23,417 bases of DNA from JBKQWK01 sp052139595 (lineage in GTDB: Bacteria > Actinomycetota > Thermoleophilia > UBA2241): contig JBKQWK010000155.1 in the NCBI GenBank assembly GCA_052139595.1, positions 1 through 23,417 on the forward strand, given 5' to 3'. Shown in pieces: positions 1 through 8,073 of this stretch. Each line of letters begins with the position of its first letter. Position 1 is the first letter of the stretch. The notes below the pieces were generated by a model, which saw only the letters and a list, made by a program, of their open reading frames with translations, was not told the DNA's origin and did not search any database. The translations under genes were made by a program, and so were the position numbers.

Positions 1-1057
1 CCGGGCTGTGGCGCTGGCCAGCGGCCAGCGCCTCCTCTTGCGCCGCCGTCACCGCGGCCTCGAGCGACGATTCGTCTGCCTCGAACCGTTCGAGCTCTGC
101 CAGGCGCTCGGCTGCCGTCGCGGCAAACGCGATCACCTCGTCAACGGAAACGCCATACTTGCGTTTCAGCGCCTGCAGTTTGTCGTGTCGCAGTTCGAGC
201 GCGTCACGCCGGGCCGGATCAAGGTCAAGATCAGCGAGATACGCTTGCAGCGCCAAGGAGACGTCTTCAAGCTCAGCCGTGAGGGCGTCGAGGCGATCGG
301 CGAAGGAGCCAAGCGCAGGATCAAGAGCGGCCGCTTCGGCAACCTGTTGCCGCGCGGCGCGCAGACCGTCGAGCGCCGCCGTCTCACTTTCGCCGCCCAG
401 CAGCGCCGCGGCGTTGCCGACCCGCTCGACCAGCCTGGCGGCATGGCGCAGTCGCTCGCGTTCGGCCGCGACGGCAACATCCTCCGCCGGCAGCAGCTGC
501 GCCGCCCCAATTTCGTCGACCTGAAAGCGCAACATGTCGATCTCGCGCGCCCGCTCGTAACCGGCACCGCGCTGGCCCGCGAGCGTCCGACCCAGGTCGC
601 GGGCCAGCGCGTAAGCGGCGGCATAGGCAGCCGCGAGTGGTCCGATCTCGTCTGGAGCAGCGGCGTCGAGCAGCTCAAGCTGTCGGTCGAGCTGCAGCAG
701 TTTGGCCTGTTCGAGCTGCCCGTAGAAGGCGACGCGGTCGCGCAGCGTCTGTTCGACGGTTGCCGCCGATGACACCAGGCCGTCAAGCGTGGCGCGCGCG
801 CGGCCGCCTCGCGGCAGCTCGCGCGCCACCGCCAGACTCTCGCCGCCATCCTCGAAGAGCGCCTGCACAACGGCTCGTGAGGCACCGGTCCGAATGAGTT
901 CGTCACCGCCCCTCTGCCCCATCAGCAGACCGATCGCCTGCGCCAGCAACGTCTTGCCGGCACCGGTTTCACCGGTGATGATAGTAAGGCGGGGCGAGAA
1001 ACGCAGGCGCGCAGCGGCGATGAGCACCAGGTTGTCGATGGAAAGCTCAGCAAGCAT
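1..1057 (-). CDS. recN: DNA repair protein RecN, N-terminal 352 codons (cut by window edge)
   Basis: SMC-like ATPase acting in double-strand-break repair and recombination in the cytoplasm. I translated the minus strand from an ATG at 1057-1055 and the frame stays open to position 2, so the C-terminal part (Walker B side) lies outside the window. The product begins MLAELSIDNLVLIAAARLRF and carries the Walker A loop GETGAGKT near residues 29-36. Further on are the RecN-like stretch FYGQLEQAKLLQLD and the coiled-coil landmark LKRKYGVSVDEVIAF. The start overlaps the nadK stop by 11 bp, which suggests translational coupling. tlyA-nadK-recN is the usual actinobacterial order. About 350 of the family's usual roughly 560 residues are visible. 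Walker A has KT where KS is more usual; this is a tolerated change. Confidence 0.95.
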   Translation of the reverse strand, partial: MLAELSIDNLVLIAAARLRFSPRLTIITGETGAGKTLLAQAIGLLMGQRGGDELIRTGASRAVVQALFEDGGESLAVARELPRGGRARATLDGLVSSAATVEQTLRDRVAFYGQLEQAKLLQLDRQLELLDAAAPDEIGPLAAAYAAAYALARDLGRTLAGQRGAGYERAREIDMLRFQVDEIGAAQLLPAEDVAVAAERERLRHAARLVERVGNAAALLGGESETAALDGLRAARQQVAEAAALDPALGSFADRLDALTAELEDVSLALQAYLADLDLDPARRDALELRHDKLQALKRKYGVSVDEVIAFAATAAERLAELERFEADESSLEAAVTAAQEEALAAGQRHSP

Positions 1058-1919
1058 CGACGCTACGGTGGAAGAGCTTCTCCTCGACATTCTGATAGAA
1101 GGAGCCGCCCGCGCGCACCATGAGTCGGGCCACCTGCCGGCCGGCAGAGACTTCAATTTCTTCACCACAACAGAGGCGCCCGACGACCTCGCCATCGACG
1201 ACAATTTCGGCTTCGTCAATGGCGGATGTGTTACGCGCCGTGATGACGTGATCAGGGCGCAGAACGAGCGGCCGAAAGCCGAGCGAGTGCGGAGCGATGA
1301 AGTTGAGCACCAGCACACGGGCATCCCAGACCACGAGCGGGCCGTCGCAGGAGAGGTTGTAGGCGGTGGAGCCACTCGGTGAGGCGATGATCATGCCGTC
1401 GCAGAACATCTCGCCGACGTGCGTGCCACTGATCCCGTAGCTGATGTTGAGCACCCGTCGCGGTTCGATACGCGAGAGAACCACGTCGTTGACGCCGGCG
1501 AAGTGCCGACCGAGATGCGTCACCTCGACGGTCATGAGGTCAATGACCCCGTAGCCGCCGGCGACAATGGCCGTCAAGGCGGCACACCAGCCGTCGGGGC
1601 GCAGCGTGGCGAGAAAGCCAACGGTGCCGAAGTTGACACCGAGCGTGGGCACACCGCTGCCCACAAGTCGCCCGAGCGCCCGCAAGATCGTGCCGTCGCC
1701 GCCGAGCACCAGACAGACGTCGGCAGTCTGCAGCTCGTCATCGGTGATCGCCTCATAACCGAGATCACGCCACGCCGGGTGCTTGACCCGCTCTTCTGGC
1801 GGCAACAACAGGTCGATCCCGAGTTCGCTGCGGCAGGCAGCCAGCTCGGCCAAGGCAGCTTCAGTGGTCGCTGGCAGAAGGTAAGTGAGCACCGCCACGC
1901 GGCGCAACGGCTCAGCCAT
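1047..1919 (-). CDS. nadK: NAD kinase (290 aa)
   Basis: ATP- or polyphosphate-dependent phosphorylation of NAD to NADP in the cytosol. The diagnostic NAD kinase motifs are all present: GGDGT at residues 73-77, LGVNFGTVGFLA at 93-104, the ND pair at 144-145, and DGMIIASPSGSTAYNLSCDG at about 174-193. The C-terminal beta region (PLVLRPDH, VDGE) is complete. I chose the ATG at 1919, which overlaps the tlyA stop by 8 bp. The frame stays open upstream, but that part lies wholly inside tlyA and lacks NadK similarity. Length (290 aa) is typical. The downstream end overlaps recN by 11 bp, so tlyA, nadK and recN are probably one transcript. Confidence 0.96.
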   Translation of the reverse strand: MAEPLRRVAVLTYLLPATTEAALAELAACRSELGIDLLLPPEERVKHPAWRDLGYEAITDDELQTADVCLVLGGDGTILRALGRLVGSGVPTLGVNFGTVGFLATLRPDGWCAALTAIVAGGYGVIDLMTVEVTHLGRHFAGVNDVVLSRIEPRRVLNISYGISGTHVGEMFCDGMIIASPSGSTAYNLSCDGPLVVWDARVLVLNFIAPHSLGFRPLVLRPDHVITARNTSAIDEAEIVVDGEVVGRLCCGEEIEVSAGRQVARLMVRAGGSFYQNVEEKLFHRSVDAC

Positions 1920-2712
1920 GAGCCACCGCGACCGCGCTGGCGGCGGCATCGGCAACGACCACCCGCGCCTGCGCGGCGGCAGCCAGAGCATCGCAAAAGT
2001 AGACGAAGTACTCCACGTTCCCCTTCGGACCGGGATGACCGGAGTCACACATGCCAAGCACGGCGGCCCCTTGTTGCGCGAGCCACTTCGCCACGTGAAC
2101 AAGCACGCTTTCGTGGACGGCTGGATCGCGCACGACCCCACCCTTGCCGACAAGCTCGCGCCCGGCTTCGAACTGCGGCTTGACCAGAACGAGGCCACGG
2201 TAACCGGCACGGGTCAAGTCTAGCACAGGGCCCAAGGCGACCGTCAGGGAGATGAACGAGACGTCGGCGGTGACGAATGAAGGCGAAAACGGTAGACGTT
2301 GCCGCTGCAGGTAACGAGCGTTGGTGCGTTCGAGCACGGTCACCCGCGGGTCAGTCCGCAGTCGCCAGTCAAGCTGACCGTAGCCGACGTCGACGGCAAC
2401 GACATGACGTGCGCCTCCCTGCAGAAGGCGGTCGACAAAGCCGCCGGTCGAACTGCCCAGATCGCAACAGTCCTCGCCGACCACCGAGATTGCCAGCTGT
2501 GTGAGGGCGTGATCGAGCTTGTTGCCGCCACGTGAAACGTAGCGCGGTCGCTCGGCTACGGTGACGACCGCGTCGCCGCCCACGGAGGTGCCGGCTTTAT
2601 CAACGAGGTGACCGTCGACCTGCACTTCGCCGGCGACAATAGCGGCTCTTGCCTGGGCCCTCGTCGCGAACAAGCCTCGCCCTACGAGCAGCGTATCGAG
2701 CCGCTCCCGCAC
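1912..2712 (-). CDS. tlyA: TlyA-family 16S/23S rRNA 2'-O-methyltransferase (266 aa)
   Basis: S4-domain plus FtsJ-like methyltransferase; in mycobacteria the family methylates cytidines in both rRNAs and affects capreomycin sensitivity. Visible parts: N-terminal S4 RNA-binding domain (residues 1-55), SRGGNKL at 60-66, SAM-binding LGSSTGGF at 85-92, DVGYGQL at 108-114, VTADVSFISL at 147-156 and VKPQFEAG at 177-184. The four residues known as the catalytic tetrad in mycobacterial TlyA (K69, D154, K182, E238) appear here as K65, D150, K178 and E234 with a constant offset of 4, so the enzyme looks active. Start is a GTG only 3 bp after the dxs stop, without a clear Shine-Dalgarno sequence, suggesting coupling to dxs. 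Hemolysin names given to the family are historical. Confidence 0.95.
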   Translation of the reverse strand: MRERLDTLLVGRGLFATRAQARAAIVAGEVQVDGHLVDKAGTSVGGDAVVTVAERPRYVSRGGNKLDHALTQLAISVVGEDCCDLGSSTGGFVDRLLQGGARHVVAVDVGYGQLDWRLRTDPRVTVLERTNARYLQRQRLPFSPSFVTADVSFISLTVALGPVLDLTRAGYRGLVLVKPQFEAGRELVGKGGVVRDPAVHESVLVHVAKWLAQQGAAVLGMCDSGHPGPKGNVEYFVYFCDALAAAAQARVVVADAAASAVAVAHG

Positions 2713-2715
2713 CGT

Positions 2716-4596
2716 CTAGACGAGCTGTGCCAGTCCCGCCCGTTCGCCGGCGGCGACGGCGGCAATCGCCGTGGCCGTGAGGCCGCAGTCGGTCAGCAAC
2801 GTCTCTCGGTCGCCTTGGGCGACGAAACGGTCGGGCAAGCCGAAACGCACAATGCGTACGGTGTTACCGAGGTGTTCAAGAACGGCGCTGCCGAAGCCGC
2901 CCGCCAGCACATTTTCTTCGACCGTGACGATTAGCGAATGCGTCGCCGCCAGCTCGTCGAGCAATTCGGTGTCGAGCGGCTTGACGAAACGCGCGTCGAC
3001 CACCGTCGGCGACATGCCGTCGGCACGCAGAAGGACAGCCGCGCTTTCGGCCAAGCCGACGCCGGTGCCAATACCGATCAAAGCGACGTCGCTGCCGCGC
3101 GCGAGAACCGTTGCCTTGCCGACCGGCAACATGCGCAGCTCGACCGGCGGGCTGAACGCTATCGCCGGCAGGCCGCGCGGATAGCGCACGGCAACCGGTC
3201 CCGGCAAGCGCAACGCCGTGTGCAGCATGTGCTGCAGCTCTTCCTGGCTGGACGGCGCCATGACCGTCATGCCGGGGATCAGGCGCAGGTAGCTGAGGTC
3301 GAAGGCACCGTGATGGGTGGGGCCATCGTCGCCGACCAGGCCACCGCGGTCGATGCAGAAGACGACCGGCAGGGCCTGCAGACTGATGTCCTGAATAAGC
3401 ATGTCGAAGGCTCGCTGGAGGAAGGTCGAGTAGATCGCCACCACCGGCTTGCGGCCGCCAATTGCCAAGCCGGCCGCAAAGACAACGGCGTGCTGTTCGG
3501 CAATGCCGACATCGTAGAATCGCTCGGGAAACTCGTCCTCGAACTCCTCCAGACCGGTACCCTGCGTCATGGCTGCCGTCACGGCGACGATGCGCTCGTC
3601 GGCGCGTGCCTCGCGCACCAGGGCGCTGCCAAACGCCTGGGTAAAGGTAACGCCGGGCACAACCGTCTTCTTCTGGCCGTTGCCCAGGTGGAAAGGCGCT
3701 GTGCCATGAAACTCAGCCGGGTTGTCTTCGGCGGGTTCGTAGCCCTTGCCCTTGATCGTCTTGACGTGGACGAGCACCGGGCGCTTGGTGTCCAGCGCTT
3801 GCTTGATGCTCTGCCGCAAGGCTCGTATGTTGTGACCGTCGACGACACCAATGTACGCGAAGCCAAGCTCCTCAAAGAGCATGCCCGGCACGATGAGCGC
3901 CTTCATGCTCTCTTTCACGTCTTTGCCGAGGTTGTAGGCGCGCTGGCCGATGGCCGGGATCTTCAGTACGCCTCGCTCGATATCGTCACGCATTCGCGTC
4001 AGACCGGGATCGAGACGAATGCGATTCAGGTACAGCGACAGGGCGCCAACGTTGGGTCTGATCGACATCTGGTTGTCGTTGAGAATCACGACCAGCGGCG
4101 TGCGCAGCTGGCCCGCCTGATCGAGCGCCTCGAAGGCGACGCCGCCGGTGAGGGCGCCGTCGCCAAGGACGCAGACGACGCGAACCTCGTCGGCGGCGGC
4201 CAGTTTAGCCGCCTCGACCAAACCCAGGCCGTAGCTCACGGAGGTGCTGGCATGACCGGTACCGATGATGTCGTGCTCTGATTCGGCGCGATTGGGAAAA
4301 CCAGACAGCCCGCCGCACTGCCGGATGGTCGCAAAGCGGTCCGCGCGGCCGGTGAGAATCTTGTGCGCATAGCACTGGTGACCAACGTCCCAGATAATCT
4401 TGTCGCGTGGACTGTCGAGAATGCTGTGCAGAGCTACCGTCAGCTCAACGGTGCCGAGACTGGCGCCGAGATGACCGCCCGACTCGCTCACGCACGTCAG
4501 GATCAACGCGCGCACCTCATCGGCGACGGCCGTCAGCTCTTGCTCGCTAAGAGAGTGCAGATCCTGGGGCGACGTGATGTGCGAAAGGTAGTCCAT
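2716..4596 (-). CDS. dxs: 1-deoxy-D-xylulose-5-phosphate synthase (626 aa)
   Basis: Thiamine-diphosphate enzyme joining pyruvate and glyceraldehyde 3-phosphate, the first step of the MEP isoprenoid pathway. Seen: the N-terminal SPQDLHSLS start region, DVGHQCYAHKILTGR, GTGHASTSVSYGLG, the TPP-binding GDGALTGGVAFEAL with the later LNDNQMSI, the transketolase-type DVGIAEQHAV, and DDGPTHHGAFDLSYLR. Length is typical. The frame is open to 4683, but family alignment begins at MDYLSHI, so I chose the ATG at 4596. A sigma70-like promoter ends only about 11 bp before that ATG (separate entry), so the mRNA would be nearly leaderless. ispA lies 52 bp upstream and tlyA 3 bp downstream. Confidence 0.97.
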   Translation of the reverse strand: MDYLSHITSPQDLHSLSEQELTAVADEVRALILTCVSESGGHLGASLGTVELTVALHSILDSPRDKIIWDVGHQCYAHKILTGRADRFATIRQCGGLSGFPNRAESEHDIIGTGHASTSVSYGLGLVEAAKLAAADEVRVVCVLGDGALTGGVAFEALDQAGQLRTPLVVILNDNQMSIRPNVGALSLYLNRIRLDPGLTRMRDDIERGVLKIPAIGQRAYNLGKDVKESMKALIVPGMLFEELGFAYIGVVDGHNIRALRQSIKQALDTKRPVLVHVKTIKGKGYEPAEDNPAEFHGTAPFHLGNGQKKTVVPGVTFTQAFGSALVREARADERIVAVTAAMTQGTGLEEFEDEFPERFYDVGIAEQHAVVFAAGLAIGGRKPVVAIYSTFLQRAFDMLIQDISLQALPVVFCIDRGGLVGDDGPTHHGAFDLSYLRLIPGMTVMAPSSQEELQHMLHTALRLPGPVAVRYPRGLPAIAFSPPVELRMLPVGKATVLARGSDVALIGIGTGVGLAESAAVLLRADGMSPTVVDARFVKPLDTELLDELAATHSLIVTVEENVLAGGFGSAVLEHLGNTVRIVRFGLPDRFVAQGDRETLLTDCGLTATAIAAVAAGERAGLAQLV

Positions 4597-4638
4597 GCCT
4601 AGGTCCGAGTATAACACCGCACAAACAGGTCTCGGCAA
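4594..4638 (-). promoter_or_regulatory. Candidate near-leaderless dxs promoter
   Basis: In the 52-bp ispA-dxs gap the minus strand reads TTGCCG (4638-4633), a 19-bp spacer, then TATACT (4613-4608), matching sigma70-type -35 (4/6) and -10 (5/6) hexamers. The dxs ATG is at 4596-4594. A start at the purine at 4600 would leave a leader of about 4 nt, and no Shine-Dalgarno sequence precedes the ATG. Leaderless mRNAs with only a -10 element this close to the start codon are common in Actinobacteria. The spacer is 1-2 bp longer than ideal. Confidence 0.5.
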
Positions 4639-4648
4639 CGGCGTTGCG

Positions 4649-5554
4649 TCACTGCGCGCGGCTGTAAATGTAACCGGCGACACCGCGCAGCGCAGTCGTA
4701 TCGCCGGAGAGAGCGTCGAGATCAGCCAGTGCTCGCCGGTACGATTGCTGCGCTCGCGTCACAGCGCCCTCCAGTCCATACCGGCTCACGTAGGTCAGTT
4801 TGCCCTGGGCCTCGTCTTTGCCAGCGGTCTTGCCCAGCTTGCTGTCGTCGCCTTCAACGTCGAGCACATCATCAACGATCTGAAAGAGCAGACCCAGCTC
4901 GGCAGCAAAAGCGCGAAAGGCCGCCAGATCCGGCACCTGGCCGGGAACGGCAAGCAGAGCGCCGCACACGACTGCCGCTTCGATGAGACGACCGGTTTTG
5001 AGGGCGTGCAGACGGCGCAGGTCATTGTCGCCGCCAGCAACCGCTGTCACATCCAGATACTGCCCACCGACCATGCCGCGCAAGCCGGTGGCCCGCGCGA
5101 TCTCGGCGAGTGCCGCCAGCAAGGCCCGGGGGTCACCTGACTGACGTTCAAGGATGAGCACAAACGCCTCGGCAAACAGCCCGTCGCCGGCGAGGATGGC
5201 AATGTCCTCGCCGTAGACTACGTGACAGGTAGGTTTACCGCGGCGCAGATCGTCGTTGTCGATCGCCGGCAGGTCATCATGGATCAGCGAATACGTGTGG
5301 ATCAGTTCGAGAGCTGCCGCCGCCGCCAGCACCTGTTGCGGCGGCGCCGCCAGACTCACAGCGGTGGCCAGCGTGAGCACCGGGCGAATACGCTTGCCGC
5401 AGGCGAGCAGTGAGTAGCGCATGGCGTCGGCAAGATGACTCACGCGCCCCTCGACGGCGAAATCAAGCGACTCGAGGTAAGCCTCAGCGAGTTCACGCAA
5501 GGCCTCGGGATAGGTCGCACCCTGCTCGGCGAGACGACGACCGACCGTCGCCAT
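4649..5554 (-). CDS. ispA: Polyprenyl (farnesyl/geranylgeranyl) diphosphate synthase (301 aa)
   Basis: Trans-prenyltransferase condensing IPP with allylic diphosphates. The first aspartate-rich motif HDDLPAIDNDDLRRGKPT lies near residues 92-109 and the second, DDVLDVEGDDSKLGKTAGKD, near 228-247. GKRIRPVL, GGQYLDV and the KTGRL helix are also present, so it is a complete short-chain synthase. Exact product length (C15 or C20) cannot be read safely from the sequence. The ATG at 5554 overlaps the xseB stop by one base (TGATG); a TTG codon at 5557 is the alternative start. xseB-ispA-dxs is a conserved order, linking this gene with MEP pathway supply. Confidence 0.95.
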   Translation of the reverse strand: MATVGRRLAEQGATYPEALRELAEAYLESLDFAVEGRVSHLADAMRYSLLACGKRIRPVLTLATAVSLAAPPQQVLAAAAALELIHTYSLIHDDLPAIDNDDLRRGKPTCHVVYGEDIAILAGDGLFAEAFVLILERQSGDPRALLAALAEIARATGLRGMVGGQYLDVTAVAGGDNDLRRLHALKTGRLIEAAVVCGALLAVPGQVPDLAAFRAFAAELGLLFQIVDDVLDVEGDDSKLGKTAGKDEAQGKLTYVSRYGLEGAVTRAQQSYRRALADLDALSGDTTALRGVAGYIYSRAQ

Positions 5555-5754
5555 CAACCGGCCTCGCGACCGATGAACTCGAGTAAGCGGGTGGCTTCTT
5601 CGGCGAGTTCGGTGGCACGCTCCAGCAGACTCATCTCGACCTCGCCACCCGGCAACTGACCGAGACGCTCATCGAGGCCGCGCACCTGAGCGGCAATCTC
5701 GTGCACGCGCGCCAGCGCGGCGGCAACATCCTTGTCGGCGGTCATCGCCTTCAC
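5554..5754 (-). CDS. xseB: Exodeoxyribonuclease VII small subunit (66 aa)
   Basis: Small helical partner of XseA, which degrades single-stranded DNA. The protein is two predicted helices (about residues 8-30 and 39-62) with the family-like second helix LLERATELAEEATRLLEFI; position between nusB and ispA supports the name more strongly than sequence alone. The GTG at 5754 overlaps the nusB stop as GTGA. An ATG at 5745 (63 aa) is a serious alternative because GGAG stands about 8 bp before it. The large-subunit gene xseA, which normally precedes xseB, is absent from the window, as is folD. Confidence 0.8.
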   Translation of the reverse strand: MKAMTADKDVAAALARVHEIAAQVRGLDERLGQLPGGEVEMSLLERATELAEEATRLLEFIGREAG

Positions 5755-6179
5755 TCCGTGCCGCCCTTGGCCGCCTCATCGTTGGCGATGCCTCCGAGAA
5801 TGCCATTGACGAGCCCTCCCGCTTCGTCGGTCGCGTAGCGCTTCGCCAAACGAACCGCCTCGTCGATCGCCACCTCCGGCGGCGTGACTCCGCTCTGCAT
5901 CTCCCAGAGCGCCAGCCGCAGGACACTGCGCTCCAGCGGCGCCATCCGACTAAGCTTCCAGTGCCGCGACTGCGCTTCCAGTCGTTCGTCGAGGATCGAC
6001 TGGCGCTCGACCACTCCGCTCACAGCTCTGATGGTGAAGTCGTCGGCGGTGTAACCTTCGCTACGCCGCAGGTTAGCCAGCAGTTCGGCCAAAGACAGAT
6101 TCGTGACCTCACGCTGATAGAGGACAAAGAGCGCATCGCGCCGTGCCTGCTTGCGACTCGGACGCCGCGCACTCACCAC
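5751..6179 (-). CDS. nusB: Transcription antitermination factor NusB (about 142 aa)
   Basis: All-helical protein that binds boxA RNA with NusE/S10 and supports rRNA antitermination. The domain begins SARRPSRKQARRDALFVLYQ (an Arg-rich boxA-binding helix) and continues with LDERLEAQSRHWKLSRM, PLERSVLRLALWEM and the family hallmark PPEVAIDEAVRLAKRYATDEAGGLVNGIL (shown here in parts: VAIDEAVRLAKRY, VNGIL). The frame is open upstream to 6293, but that part overlaps the carboxyltransferase-AccB gene and lacks similarity. I chose tandem GTG codons at 6179 and 6176, 16 bp after the upstream stop and preceded by a G-rich stretch. Only the exact start is uncertain. Confidence 0.92.
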   Translation of the reverse strand: MVSARRPSRKQARRDALFVLYQREVTNLSLAELLANLRRSEGYTADDFTIRAVSGVVERQSILDERLEAQSRHWKLSRMAPLERSVLRLALWEMQSGVTPPEVAIDEAVRLAKRYATDEAGGLVNGILGGIANDEAAKGGTE

Positions 6180-6195
6180 TGCCCGCCCAGCGAGA

Positions 6196-8043
6196 TCATT
6201 CCGGTTCAATCTCGAACAGGGACTGCCCGTACTCAACGGCCGAGCCATCCTCGACGTTGATGCGACGGACGACACCGGCGACCTCGGAGCCAAACTCGTT
6301 CATCAGCTTCATCGCTTCCAGGATGCAGAGAGTCTGCCCCACACCGACCCGGTCGCCGAGTTCGACGAACGAGGGCGACGAGGGCGACGACGCCCGATAG
6401 AAGGTCGCCACCATCGGCGAGCGGACGACGTGGTAACCGTTCGTCTCATCGACCTCTGCCGCTGCCTTGCCGCCCGGTGCGGCCGTGGGCGCCGGCGGTG
6501 ATGCCGGCCCGCCAGCGGCGGCCGGCGCGGCCGTCTTGCGCACTGTGACCTTGAGGTCGCCTTCTTCGATGACTACCTCGTCGATCTCGCTGGCCTCGAC
6601 CATGTCGATGATCTCGCGCACGCGATCGCCAGTGGCGTGACTCAGCTCGCCGCCGAGGTGCTCGGGAAGCAGGCTCTCGCGCGCGCCGAAGACGTCGGAC
6701 TCCGGGCCCAGGCGATGCCGTTCAAGAAAGCTTCTCGCCGCCTGCGGAAAGAGAGCGTAGCTGAGAAGGTCCTCTTCGCTGTGAGCGAGATCGCCGATCT
6801 CGGCGACGTAGTCGTCGACGGTCTCGTGCAGCAGCTCGGCCGGCCGACAGCTGATCGGCTGCTCGTCGCCGAGCACGCGCTGCAGGATCTCCTGCGAGAC
6901 CGGACCCGGCGCGGCGCCGTAGCGGCCGCGCAGGTAGGCTTTCATCTCGTCCGGCACGATGTGCCAGCGGCGACCGCCAAGCACGTTGAGCACGGCCTGC
7001 GTGCCGACGATCTGGCTCATCGGCGTCACCAGGGGAGGAAAGCCGACTTCGGCCCGCACGATGGGAATCTCTTCGAGAACTTCGGGCAGGCGATCGAGGG
7101 CGTTCTGCTCGCGCAACTGACTCTCGAGATTACTGATCATGCCGCCCGGCACCTGATGGGAGTACACCTGCATGTGAGTGAGCGAGGTGACGCCGCGCTC
7201 GTAGCCTTCGTCGCGACGCACGCCCTCGAAGTACTTGGCGATCGTGAACAGCTTCTCGAGATCGAGACCGCTGTCGTAGGGCGTCCCGATGAGGGCCGTA
7301 ACGACCATCTCAGTCGCTGGTTGAGAGTTGCCGAACGCCAGCGGCACCGTCGCCGTGTCAATGACGTCGACGCCGGCCTCGATCGCTTTGAGGTACGTCA
7401 TCGGCGCCAGGCCGCCGATGTAGTGACAGTGCAGCTGCAAGGGAACGTCGAGTTCGGCCTTGAGCCGCGTAATGAGCTGCTCTGCGTAGTACGGACTCAA
7501 CAGAGCAGCCATGTCCTTGATGCAGAGCGAGTCGGCGCCCATGTCGACAAGCTGGCGGGCAACCTTGATGTAGTGGTCGAGGGAGTGCACCGGCGAAATC
7601 GTGTAGACGACCGCCCCCTGAAAGTGCTTGCCGGTCTCTTTGATTGCCGCGGCGGCAACTTCGTGATTGCGCACATCGTTGAGCGCATCGAAGACGCGGA
7701 AGATGTCGATGCCGTTTTCGGCCGCCTTATACACGAAGCGGCGGACGATATCGTCGCCGTAGTGACGGTAACCAACCAGATTCTGGCCACGCAGCAGCAT
7801 CTGCAGCGGCGTGCGCACAACGTGTTTGCGAATGACGCGCAGCCGCTCCCAGGGATCCTCATCGAGAAACCGCAGGCAGGCGTCGAATGTCGCCCCACCC
7901 CAGACTTCAAGCGAATGGAAGCCAACGTTGTCGAGGGTCTCGAGAATCGGCAGCATGTCGGCGGTGCGCATGCGCGTTGCCCACAGGCTCTGATGGGCAT
8001 CGCGCAAGGTGGTATCGGTTATCTCAATGCGGCGTGCTCGCAC
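6196..8043 (-). CDS. Carboxyltransferase (OadA/PycB-type) fused to a complete AccB biotin carrier (615 aa)
   Basis: Residues 1-270 are a carboxyltransferase TIM barrel of the oxaloacetate decarboxylase alpha / pyruvate carboxylase type: TDTTLRDAHQSL at 9-20, FRVFDALNDVRN at 115-126, the carboxylatable lysine K176 in CIKDMAALL, and metal ligands H205 and H207 in LHCHYIGG. Residues about 290-465 match the conserved PYC/OADA domain (VPGGMISNLESQL). From residue 472 the protein resembles acetyl-CoA carboxylase AccB, not the usual OadA biotin tail: an N-terminal AccB helix (REIIDMVEASEIDEVVIEEG), an Ala/Pro linker, VRSPMVATFYRASSPSSPSF with the AccB thumb insertion, and ILEAMKLMNE with biotinylated K579. 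The GTG start has AAGGAG 8 bp upstream. It lies between efp and nusB, the slot of accB-accC in Firmicutes; accC is absent. Substrate (pyruvate/oxaloacetate, with a possible second role in fatty acid synthesis) is inferred. Confidence 0.9.
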   Translation of the reverse strand: MRARRIEITDTTLRDAHQSLWATRMRTADMLPILETLDNVGFHSLEVWGGATFDACLRFLDEDPWERLRVIRKHVVRTPLQMLLRGQNLVGYRHYGDDIVRRFVYKAAENGIDIFRVFDALNDVRNHEVAAAAIKETGKHFQGAVVYTISPVHSLDHYIKVARQLVDMGADSLCIKDMAALLSPYYAEQLITRLKAELDVPLQLHCHYIGGLAPMTYLKAIEAGVDVIDTATVPLAFGNSQPATEMVVTALIGTPYDSGLDLEKLFTIAKYFEGVRRDEGYERGVTSLTHMQVYSHQVPGGMISNLESQLREQNALDRLPEVLEEIPIVRAEVGFPPLVTPMSQIVGTQAVLNVLGGRRWHIVPDEMKAYLRGRYGAAPGPVSQEILQRVLGDEQPISCRPAELLHETVDDYVAEIGDLAHSEEDLLSYALFPQAARSFLERHRLGPESDVFGARESLLPEHLGGELSHATGDRVREIIDMVEASEIDEVVIEEGDLKVTVRKTAAPAAAGGPASPPAPTAAPGGKAAAEVDETNGYHVVRSPMVATFYRASSPSSPSFVELGDRVGVGQTLCILEAMKLMNEFGSEVAGVVRRINVEDGSAVEYGQSLFEIEPE

Positions 8044-8073
8044 GAGTGGTTCTCCTTGCCGGTCGGCGCAGCT

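Noticed and set aside
2938..4281. Long plus-strand open frame opposite dxs
   Set aside because: No recognisable family; the minus strand encodes a complete Dxs with all motifs. Long antisense frames are expected at this GC content.
6361..6395. Short GAGGGCGAC-type repeat in the fused AccB part
   Set aside because: It only codes the SSPSSPS loop of the thumb region and has two to three units; ordinary sequence drift explains it.
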